This document shows, in pieces, positions 55,601-62,911 of a DNA stretch of 64,000 nt. A model generated the notes under the pieces. That model made no database searches, was not told the origin of the DNA, and saw nothing but the letters and a program-made list of their open reading frames with translations. Position 1 is the stretch's first letter. Each line of letters starts with the position of its first letter. This DNA is from Luteolibacter ambystomatis (lineage in GTDB: Bacteria > Verrucomicrobiota > Verrucomicrobiia > Verrucomicrobiales > Akkermansiaceae), in NCBI RefSeq assembly GCF_018137965.1, contig NZ_CP073100.1, positions 4,909,754 to 4,973,753 on the forward strand, written 5' to 3'. The translations under genes and the position numbers were made by a program.

Positions 55601-57984
55601 CGCAGGTCGTTGATCGAGATGTTGGCGTTGTTGTCCGCGGTCCAGATCGAGCGGCCGATCCAGTTGTTCACGTCGGAGAGTTCGGTGATGCGGTAGGCGA
55701 GATCCGCGGAGCCCTGGAGCACCGCATTGCGATACCACTTCACGCGGCAGCCGGGGGCGCCATAGGCTCCCGCGCCGTCCTCCACGGTCATCACGATGTG
55801 ATACTCCGTGCCCGCGGTGGTGGAGGTGGAAAGGTCCGTGTCGATAGTGACCTTGTTGGCTCCGGCGAGCAGGCTTTCCAAACGATGGCTGCCGAGCACG
55901 GCGTCTTTTTCCAGAGACAACAGCAGGTCATCGACCGACTGGCTGGTGCCGGGGGCGGTGGTGTCGTCGATGATTTCACCCGCGACCGCGCCGGCGCCCT
56001 TGGTGATGCTGGCCTTGCCGAAGTCGAAGATGCGTTGCCAGGTCTTCGAGGAAACGGGTGTGACCCAGGCTTCCCAGCTCTGGCTGGGATTGGAGGAGAT
56101 GAGGCCGTTCGGCAGATCGATGTAGGCGGAGATGTTGGCGGCGGTTTGGTTGCCGGTGGTGGTGCCGGGGAGCACGATCTGCGTGCCGGTGAGCGTCGCG
56201 CCGTTGCCACGTACGGTGGCTATCGTACCTTTACCGCTGGCGGTGAAGGGGGTGCCGGACGGGGCGTTACCCGCCGCGGCATCGAACGACCAGCGGTTCA
56301 CCGGGATCGGAGCGGGGGCGGGTGGTTCCGGTGGTCCGCTGGAGGGATCGGCCCCGGCGTTGTAGCTGGCGAGGATCTCGGAGGCTCCGAGCGCGCGATT
56401 ATAGATCCGCAGTTCGTTGAGGGAGAGATTCGAGTTCGAGTCGCCGGTGTATTGCGAACGGCCGATCCAATTGTTCACGTCCTGCATCTGGCTCAGATGG
56501 TAAGGCAGGCTGAGGGAGTTCTGGAGGATGCCGTTGCGATACCAGCGCGCTTGGCTGCCGGACGCGCCGTAGGTGCCGCCGCCATCCTCCACGACCAGTA
56601 CATAGTGGTATTCCGTGCCAGCGGTGGTGGCCGCGGCGGAGTCCGTGAAAATCGCGGCTCCGTTGTTGATCTGTCCTTCGAGGCGATGGGTGCCGAGATT
56701 ACCCGCCACGTTCAAGGACAGCACGAGGTTGTCATAGCCCGCGCTGGCACCGGGAGCAGCTCCGCTGTCGTTGATCTCGCCCGTCACGGCGTCCGTACCG
56801 GTGGTGAGGTTGCCACGGCCGAAGTCGAAGAGCCGTTGGTAGTTTTTCGATGACAACGGAGTGGCCCAGGCTTCGAAGGTGATGCTGTTGTGAGCGGAGA
56901 CGATACCGTTCGGCAGATCGAGATAGGCGGAGATCGTCGAGGCCGGTTGGTTGCCGGTGGTATTGCCGGGCAGGGTGACGGCGCTGCCGGAGAGCGTGGC
57001 GCCATTGCCCTTCAAAACAACCGGCATTCCGCCGATGGTGTCGGTGAAGGTTTGTCCGGAAGCAACCTCCGATGCGGCGAGAGTCGTGAACGTCCATAGG
57101 TGGTCTGGTGTGGGAGGCGTGGTCGGTGTCGCGAGTTGGTCCGGACCGGCGGCGTAGTTCGTGGAGATTTCCGCCTGGGTCAGCACATGGTTGTAGAGCC
57201 GGACTTCGTCGTAGGATGCGTTGGCGTTGTCGTCGGTGGTGTAGAGCGAGCGCCCCAGCCAGTTGTTCACGTCCTCGAGTTGCGAGAGCCGGAAGGGGAC
57301 GTCCTTGGTGGCGATCTGGGTCGCGTTGCGATACCAGGTGATGCGTCCGCCGGTGGAGCCGTAGGTGCCCACGCCATCGGCGAAGGTGAAAACGTAGTGA
57401 TACCCGGTATTGGCCGTGGTCGCGATGGCGGTGTCGGCGGCGATCGCGGTGCCGCCGTTCAAGCGGGCCTCCATCCTCTGCTGGCTGAGATTGGTGCCGA
57501 TGGTGAAGGATAGCATCAGGCTGTCCGACGAAGTCGTAGCGCCGGGTGTGGTGCCGGTGATGTCGATGATCTCGCCTGCGGCTCCGCCGCCGGAACCTGC
57601 TGTTTGAACGCGTCCGAAGTCGAAGAGCCGCGAGTAGTTCTTCGCCGAAATCGGGGTGGCCCAGATCTCCACGCTAAGATTCGTCTTTGAGGAAATGATG
57701 CCGTTGGGCAGATCGATGTATCCGGAGATGAAACCCGCCGAGCGGTTGCCGGTGGTGGTGCCGGTGAGCTTGAGGGCGGTGCCGGTGAAGGTGGAGCCAT
57801 TGCCCCTCACCGTTGCGAGCGTGCCGGAGACGCTATCCGTTACCGTCGTGCCGGAGGTGGCATTTCCAGCCGCGTTGTTGAACGACCAGCGGTTCACCAT
57901 TTCGCCGCGCAGCGGCAGGATGCCGAGACCGACGGCCAGCAGGCAGATCCCTCGGATAGATGACGTGGGAAAACGGGGGTACAT
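52630..57984 (-). CDS. Secreted LamG x3 / sugar dehydrogenase / diheme cytochrome c protein
   Basis: This 1784-residue protein starts at ATG 57984 ([21 protein letters not shown], a signal peptide). Domains in order are three LamG-type beta-sandwiches (each with NRWSF-type start, [9 protein letters not shown], W-YRN and V-NWIGRS), an Ig/cadherin-like repeat ([16 protein letters not shown]), and a PQQ-type glucose/sorbosone dehydrogenase beta-propeller ([46 protein letters not shown]). An SO2930-type region with two heme c sites (CMSCH, CSYCH) follows, then a C-terminal Ca-like/beta module ([26 protein letters not shown]). It would oxidise a sugar or a bound polymer and pass electrons to hemes. 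It is divergent from the lacI-type gene. Confidence 0.85.
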   Translation of the reverse strand: [1784 protein letters not shown]

Positions 57985-58348
57985 GGGTTTGCGATGCAAT
58001 GCGCCGGATGCAAGACGACGGATCCGGCCTGCGGCATGCCGGGCCGGATGGGGTGGGTTTTCGCTCCGCCCGTGCCGTCCGCAGGGTGGCGGGGTCGGGA
58101 TTGGGCGAGGGTGATTGAATCTAAGGGCAGTCCGCCCAATGGCTTGTATGATTTGGTCTCGAATGTGGCGGCATCCGTCATTTTGGGAAATGATCCGCAT
58201 TTTTCCGGCGAAATCCCCTCATGTCGGATCGATACAGGAATGAGACTTCTGCATACAAGCGGCCTGCCGGGGACCGGATATGCTGGCAGATCCATTCTCC
58301 GGCTCTCATGCGGGAACCGGGGGTGGCTTGCATGTTTCCGCCCTGCCG
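57985..58348. other. Divergent regulatory interval
   Basis: This 364-bp interval separates the start of the LamG/dehydrogenase gene (minus) from the lacI-type gene (plus). No gene is seen. It contains a palindrome (58178-58193) and a widely spaced inverted repeat, GCTTGTATG (58142-58150) and CATACAAGC (58252-58260), that could be operator halves for the neighbouring regulator. Confidence 0.6.
58178..58193. promoter_or_regulatory. Candidate LacI-family operator
   Basis: TCATTT-TGGG-AAATGA is a perfect 6-bp inverted repeat, and the flanks (GCATCCG to the left, TCCGCAT to the right) extend the near-palindromic symmetry. It sits in the divergent promoter between the LacI-type gene and the large dehydrogenase gene. 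Confidence 0.45.
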
Positions 58349-59410
58349 ATGAACACGCCCTCGATACTCCATCGTGTCACCCAGAAGGATCTGGCGAAGG
58401 CCCTCAAGATCGCGCAATCCACGGTTTCGATGGCCTTGCGGGACGATCCGTCCATTCCTGCCGGCACGCGGGAGGAGATCCGTCAGGCGGCTCAGGAGAT
58501 GGGCTACCGGCCGAACCCGACCGGAACCGCCCTCGCGCACTTCCGGGCATCCTCGCGGAACCAGCCGGTGCATGCGGCCCTGGCGTGGCTGAATTGCTGG
58601 GAAGACCCGCTGAAACTGCGGTCGTATGGGGAGTTCGATGGTTATTGGCACGGGGCGGCGGACGCGGCGGATTCCTTCGGCTACCGGCTGGAGGAGTTTG
58701 TGGTGGATCGCCGCATGACCTTGGAGCGGTTGGGAGGGATTCTGCGCACCCGCCACATCCACGGTATCCTGCTGCCGCCCGGGCCCTTGCCGGCAGGATG
58801 GGAGCGCTTTGATTGGGAGGCGTTTTCCGTGGTGAGGCTGAGCCATCCCGCGCGACAAAACGATCTGGTGGCCTGCACGGTGGCGGGGGATCAGATGAAG
58901 AACGGACTGCTGGCGTTCGATTCGATGCGGCAGCTCGGTTATTCCCGCATCGGATACTGCGGCTTGTATTGGCAGGAGCGTCTGTTCTGCGCGGGCTATT
59001 TGTGGGGCCAGCATCATGCGGAGGAGGAGGCGAAGGTGCCGCCGCTGCTGTTGGGCAATTCCGAGCGCGACGAATGGTGGCAGCGGTTCGGCGCATGGTA
59101 CGAACTCCATCGCCCGGATGCCATTCTCACGGATCTGCCGGAGGTGCCGGAGATGCTGGCGGCGATGGGACGAAAGGTGCCTGCGGATGTCGGCCTGGCC
59201 GCGATGGGCGTGCTGGACTGCGGCATCCGGGCGGGGATCAATCAGAACCCGCGTGAGATCGGGAGGACCGGGGTGACGGTGCTGACCTCCCTGATCCACG
59301 AGCGGAACTTCGGGCTGCCACCCGTGCGCCGCTCCATGCTGATCGGTGGATCGTGGGTGAATGGCCCGGAACTTCCGAACCGGAGGATTCACCCGGACTG
59401 CCAAACGTGA
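58349..59410 (+). CDS. LacI-family transcriptional regulator
   Basis: This 353-residue regulator starts at ATG 58349. The N-terminal helix-turn-helix and hinge are typical (VTQKDLAKALKIAQSTVSMALRDDPSIPAGTREEI, then MGYRPNP). A periplasmic-binding-like effector domain follows (about 65-330; HGILLPPGPLP, RPDAILTDLPEVPEML). It lies divergently beside the large LamG/dehydrogenase gene, with candidate operator palindromes between them, so that gene and itself are the natural targets. The effector is probably a sugar released by the local hydrolases; this is inference. Confidence 0.9.
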   Translation: MNTPSILHRVTQKDLAKALKIAQSTVSMALRDDPSIPAGTREEIRQAAQEMGYRPNPTGTALAHFRASSRNQPVHAALAWLNCWEDPLKLRSYGEFDGYWHGAADAADSFGYRLEEFVVDRRMTLERLGGILRTRHIHGILLPPGPLPAGWERFDWEAFSVVRLSHPARQNDLVACTVAGDQMKNGLLAFDSMRQLGYSRIGYCGLYWQERLFCAGYLWGQHHAEEEAKVPPLLLGNSERDEWWQRFGAWYELHRPDAILTDLPEVPEMLAAMGRKVPADVGLAAMGVLDCGIRAGINQNPREIGRTGVTVLTSLIHERNFGLPPVRRSMLIGGSWVNGPELPNRRIHPDCQT

Positions 59411-59455
59411 ACTTCCGCCGTGCGGGATCAGCCCCGGCATGCTGGACTGCGCCGG

Positions 59456-59881
59456 ATGAATCGTGCCGCCCTCACCCTATTGATCGTGGCCGCCGTTCTA
59501 TATGGGATCGCCATGCTGGTGCCCATGGGCGGTGACAGCCGCGGCTGGAGCTTGTGGGTGGAGGTGGTGGAGATTTTCGGTTCGAAGGATTGGCAGGAAG
59601 AAGCTCAGTCGCGGAGCGCCGTCCTCGCGGCGGGTTTCGTGACGCTGTCATTCCTCGCTATGGGCGGGCCATTCCTGTTTCCGCTGGTGCGGGCTTCGCG
59701 GCCGACGTGGTGGGTGGTCGTGGTTCTGTGCGCGTTCCCTTGTGCGGCGGTGGCGGTGTTATGGCGGTTGAGGGAAGGGGAAGACCTGCCCGGAGGATCG
59801 TGGTGGCTGGTGGCCGCCCTGGTGGCACACCTCGGAGGACTGTTTTGTGTGAGGGGGGCGGCTCGAAAGGTGGACGCATGA
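59456..59881 (+). CDS. Hypothetical four-TM membrane protein
   Basis: This 141-residue protein from ATG 59456 has four hydrophobic segments: LTLLIVAAVLYGIAMLVPM, then the region VLAAGFVTLSFLAMGGPFLFPLV, then WWVVVVLCAFPCAAVAVLW, and WWLVAALVAHLGGLFCV at the end. The first loop carries GGDSRGWSLWVEVVEIFGSKDWQ. No family is recognised. It overlaps the following glycosyltransferase gene by 4 nt (ATGA), so it may be a partner of that enzyme in the membrane; that is speculation. Confidence 0.7.
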   Translation: MNRAALTLLIVAAVLYGIAMLVPMGGDSRGWSLWVEVVEIFGSKDWQEEAQSRSAVLAAGFVTLSFLAMGGPFLFPLVRASRPTWWVVVVLCAFPCAAVAVLWRLREGEDLPGGSWWLVAALVAHLGGLFCVRGAARKVDA

Positions 59882-60870
59882 GGGTGTCCGTCCTGATGTC
59901 CTTTCGCAACGCGGCGGCCACGCTGCCTGCGGCGTTGGCAAGCCTGCTTGCGCAGACGTTCCAGAACTGGGAGTTGATCGCGGTGGACGATCATTCATCG
60001 GATCACTCTGCGGAGATCGTGGAAGCGGTGGCCGATCCGCGCGTGCGTCTGACCCGTTTTCCGGAAGTCGGGTTGGTTCCGGCGCTGCGTCATGGCAGTG
60101 GGCTGGTGGCCGGAGAATGGCTGGCACGGATGGATGCAGATGACATCTGTGATCCGCGGAGATTGGAGAAGCAGCTCGCTTTTGCGGACACCCATCCGGA
60201 GCTCGATGTGATCGCCTGCCAGGTGAGCGTGCTCGATCCCATCGGGGAAGGTCTGGTGCGTTATGTCGATTGGGTGAACGGCCTCGCGGATCACGAGGCG
60301 ATGGCGAAAAGCCGGTTCATCGAGAGCCCGGTGGTGAATCCCAGCGCGATGATCCGCCGTATCGCGTTTGATCGTATCGGTGGGTACCACGATCCGCTGT
60401 GGGCGGAGGATCATGATTTTTGGCTGCGGCTGTTGGAGGACGGCGCGAGGTTCGGCCGGGTGCCGGAGGTATTGCTTCAGTGGCGCGATTCGGAAACCCG
60501 GCTGACCCGCACGCATCCGCGTTATGGAGACGAGGCCCGCTCGCGGATGCGCGCCCACTATCTCGCGCGCCTGCCCGGAGCGAAGGAACGGGGGATCGTG
60601 ATTGCGGGTGCCGGCCCGATCGGCAAGTTGCTGGCTCGCCACCTTGAGGATGAGGGAGTGGTCGTACGCGGGTTTTTCGATGTCCATCCGCGCCGGGTCG
60701 GCGAGTGCATCCGGGGAGTGGAGGTGGCGGACAGCGCCGGTCTCGGCATCCGCTGGCGGGAGTCCACTCTTGTTTCCGCAGTCGGGGTTCCCGGTGGCCG
60801 CCAAGTGGTGAGGGAGCTCGCCTTGGAGCGGGGCTATCGGGAAGGTGTGGATTTCTGGTGCGTGTGCTGA
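59878..60870 (+). CDS. GT2 glycosyltransferase with C-terminal Rossmann-like domain
   Basis: This 330-residue protein from ATG 59878 has a GT2 domain at residues about 1-230: SVLMSFRNAAATLPAALASLL, AVDDHSSDHSAEIV, LARMDADDICDPRRL with the DxD motif, and AEDHDFWLRLLEDG. After residue about 235 comes a nucleotide-binding segment GIVIAGAGPIGKLLARHLEDEGV, followed by GFFDVHPRRVG, resembling the N-terminal Rossmann part of PglD-type or dehydrogenase-like proteins. The whole is a glycosyltransferase fused to a small Rossmann fold. It is coupled to the upstream membrane protein gene. Confidence 0.85.
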   Translation: MRVSVLMSFRNAAATLPAALASLLAQTFQNWELIAVDDHSSDHSAEIVEAVADPRVRLTRFPEVGLVPALRHGSGLVAGEWLARMDADDICDPRRLEKQLAFADTHPELDVIACQVSVLDPIGEGLVRYVDWVNGLADHEAMAKSRFIESPVVNPSAMIRRIAFDRIGGYHDPLWAEDHDFWLRLLEDGARFGRVPEVLLQWRDSETRLTRTHPRYGDEARSRMRAHYLARLPGAKERGIVIAGAGPIGKLLARHLEDEGVVVRGFFDVHPRRVGECIRGVEVADSAGLGIRWRESTLVSAVGVPGGRQVVRELALERGYREGVDFWCVC

Positions 60871-60917
60871 ACCGAGGGCATTGAAATGTCCCCGGTTCCG
60901 GGCCAGTATCCCGGATC

Positions 60918-61493
60918 GTGAAAAAGATCCTCATCGTCCCGTCGTTCCTCATGGCCTTGGCTGCACCGGCCTTCTCCGAACCTCTCTTCAACGGCAAGGA
61001 TCTCACCGGATGGGCACCGAAGGGCGCGGACGTTTGGACCTTTGAAAAGGATGTCCTCACCGGGAAAAGCAACTCGAAGAAGCAGGGCTCGGTCCTGTGG
61101 TCGGAGGCGAAGTTCAAGGACTTCACCCTGGATCTCGACTTCCGCTTCTCGGGGGATGTGGACTCCGGGGTCTTCCTGCGCACCGAGAACGACCAGATCC
61201 AGATCGGCACCTCGCGCTCGCTGAAGCGGGATATGACCGGTTCCCCCTACATTGGCACGATCGGTAAGTATCCGGTGGAGGCCCACGACGTGAAATCGCT
61301 GCTCAAGGAGGGGGAGTGGAACCACTTCAGCATCACCGCGAAGGGCGGCCACTACGTCGTCCTGCTGAATGGCAAACAGGTGCTCGACTACACTTCCGAC
61401 ACGGCCGCCAAGGAGGGTCCGATCGGTCTCCAGGTCCATCCGGGCGTGGACATGATGATCGAGTTCAAGAACGTGGATCTGGTGAAAGGCTGA
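60918..61493 (+). CDS. DUF1080 secreted glycan-binding/hydrolase-like protein
   Basis: This 191-residue protein from GTG 60918 has a signal peptide (MKKILIVPSFLMALAAPAFS). A single DUF1080 (3-keto-disaccharide hydrolase/LamG-like jelly-roll) domain follows: PLFNGKDLTGW, LTGKSNSKKQGSVLWSEAKFKDFTL, DFRFSGDVDSGVFLRTEN, WNHFSITAKGGHYVVLLNGK and GPIGLQVHPGVDMMIEFKNV. Such proteins are very common in this phylum and some act on 3-keto glycosides; specificity is not readable here. The buf-type precursor gene starts 175 nt later. Confidence 0.88.
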   Translation: MKKILIVPSFLMALAAPAFSEPLFNGKDLTGWAPKGADVWTFEKDVLTGKSNSKKQGSVLWSEAKFKDFTLDLDFRFSGDVDSGVFLRTENDQIQIGTSRSLKRDMTGSPYIGTIGKYPVEAHDVKSLLKEGEWNHFSITAKGGHYVVLLNGKQVLDYTSDTAAKEGPIGLQVHPGVDMMIEFKNVDLVKG

Positions 61494-61573
61494 TTTGTTT
61501 CCCGGACGATGGAATTTGTGGCGTTCCGGACGGACCTTGATAGGGTCATCAACACCGGGTTTCCAGCAATGTT

Positions 61574-61597
61574 GGAATAAACCGGCCGTATATCGTC
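61574..61597 (+). promoter_or_regulatory. ECF-type promoter upstream of the Cys-rich peptide gene
   Basis: GGAAT (61574-61578) and CGTC (61594-61597) are separated by 15 bp, close to the usual ECF sigma pattern GGAAC-N15/16-CGTC. Transcription would begin near 61604, leaving a leader of about 65 nt before the peptide gene. The match is by eye. Confidence 0.5.
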
Positions 61598-61668
61598 TCT
61601 TCACCGTGATGACCGGCCGGAAATCTTCCTTGCCGGCATCCGGAACCACCAAAACGAACCACCACATC

Positions 61669-61980
61669 ATGAAACCGACCCAATCCCTCGTCGCCGCCGC
61701 CATCGCCGGCGTCTTCGCCGCCGGAGTTGTCGCCACCAAGGCGGCCCCGATCTCCACCCCCGTGAATGCCGAGAAGGAAGGCTGCCCGGGCAAGGACGGC
61801 TGCCCCGGCAAGGACAAGAAAAAGAAGGAAGAGAAAAAGGAGGAGAAGAAGGAAGGCGGCACTGTTGCCGAAGCCGAGAAGGAAAAGGAGAAGGAAAAAG
61901 AAAAGGACAAGTGCTCCGGCAAGTGCAGCGGCAAGGACGGCTGCAAGGGCAAGGAGAAGAAGGAAGGCCAGATCATCTGA
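61669..61980 (+). CDS. Bufferin-like RiPP metallophore precursor (BufA-like)
   Basis: This 103-residue peptide starts at ATG 61669. A signal peptide (MKPTQSLVAAAIAGVFAAGV, cleavage near ATKAAP) precedes a low-complexity mature part. It holds five Cys in CxGK-type units: EGCPGKDGCPGKDK near residues 37-50, and KCSGKCSGKDGCKGKEK near the C-terminus. A Lys/Glu-rich linker of about 35 residues (KKKEEKKEE ... EKEKEK) joins the two clusters. DUF2282/BufA1 precursors share an exported N-terminus and GKCG-like Cys repeats, though this linker is not typical. The next two genes are the MNIO and DUF2063 partners, so the cysteines are the likely modification sites. Confidence 0.72.
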   Translation: MKPTQSLVAAAIAGVFAAGVVATKAAPISTPVNAEKEGCPGKDGCPGKDKKKKEEKKEEKKEGGTVAEAEKEKEKEKEKDKCSGKCSGKDGCKGKEKKEGQII

Positions 61981-62044
61981 ACCTCCATTCCGGTGCCGTG
62001 GGGTGGCATTCATCCCACGGCTTCCCGGGTTTCCCTGTCCCGTC

Positions 62045-62911
62045 ATGACCGATCCCCGATTCACCGGCGGCGTGTCCCTGGGCACGGGCATCGGCCTGCG
62101 GGTGCCGCACTACCGGCACATCCTCTCGGAAAAACCCGCCGTCGGCTGGTTCGAGATCATTTCCGAAAACTATATGGTGGATGGCGGCCGGCCGCTCGAA
62201 GTGCTGGACCGCATCCTTGAGCAATACCGGGTGGTCCAGCATGGCGTGGGCATGTATCCCGGCAATGCGGGTGGACTCGACTTCGATCACCTGCGCCGCC
62301 TCAAGCGGCTGATCCGGCGGACCAACACGCCATGGATCTCCGACCACCTCTGCTGGGGCAGCGTGGACGGCAGCATGAGCCATGATCTCCTGCCGATTCC
62401 CTTCACCTTCGAATCCGCGCGCAAGACCGCGGAGAACCTGCGCATCGCGCAGGACTTTCTGGAGATCCCGCTGGCGGTGGAAAATGTCAGCAGCTACGCC
62501 GAATTCCATGATGATGAAATGACCGAGTGGGAATTCCTCGCCGAAGTGGTGGAAGCCGCCGACGTCGGAATCCTGCTCGACGTGAACAACATCTACGTCT
62601 CGTCGTTCAACCATGGCTTCGATCCCATGGATTACGTAAACTTCGTCCAGCCCGAGCGGGTGGCACAGATCCACATCGCCGGGCATTCGAAGTATGAGCG
62701 CTTCATCGTGGATACGCACGACCACGCGGTGATCGATCCGGTGTGGCATCTGTATGCCCGCGCGATTGAACGCTGTGGTCCGGTGGCGACTCTTTTGGAA
62801 TGGGATGCCCGGATTCCTTCTTTCGAAGAAGTGTGGACAGAGGCGAAGAAATCCGAGCAGTGGCGCGGCAGCGTCGGCAACCCGGAGGCCGGAGATCATG
62901 TCGCGGCTTGA
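62045..62911 (+). CDS. DUF692/MNIO RiPP-modifying oxygenase (BufB-like)
   Basis: This 288-residue TIM-barrel enzyme is a multinuclear non-heme iron oxygenase, the family of MbnB, TglH and BufB. Expected ligand motifs are all readable: EIISEN (Glu41), VQHGVGM (His66), ISDHLCWG (Asp100-His101), AVENVSSY (Glu146), LLDVNNIYVSSFNHGFDP (Asp179, His190), QIHIAGH (His210), DTHDH and LLEWDARIP (Glu252). In bufferins the enzyme oxidatively converts Cys of the precursor to thiooxazole-type rings. Start ATG 62045 gives the family's opening GVSLGTGIGLRVPHY. It follows the precursor by 64 nt and overlaps the next gene by 14 nt. Confidence 0.92.
   Translation: MTDPRFTGGVSLGTGIGLRVPHYRHILSEKPAVGWFEIISENYMVDGGRPLEVLDRILEQYRVVQHGVGMYPGNAGGLDFDHLRRLKRLIRRTNTPWISDHLCWGSVDGSMSHDLLPIPFTFESARKTAENLRIAQDFLEIPLAVENVSSYAEFHDDEMTEWEFLAEVVEAADVGILLDVNNIYVSSFNHGFDPMDYVNFVQPERVAQIHIAGHSKYERFIVDTHDHAVIDPVWHLYARAIERCGPVATLLEWDARIPSFEEVWTEAKKSEQWRGSVGNPEAGDHVAA

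Noticed and set aside
55360-56853. A 497-residue plus-strand open frame
   Set aside because: Antisense to the LamG and Ig-like domains of the large dehydrogenase protein. Gly/Val-rich composition is the complement of the repeats.
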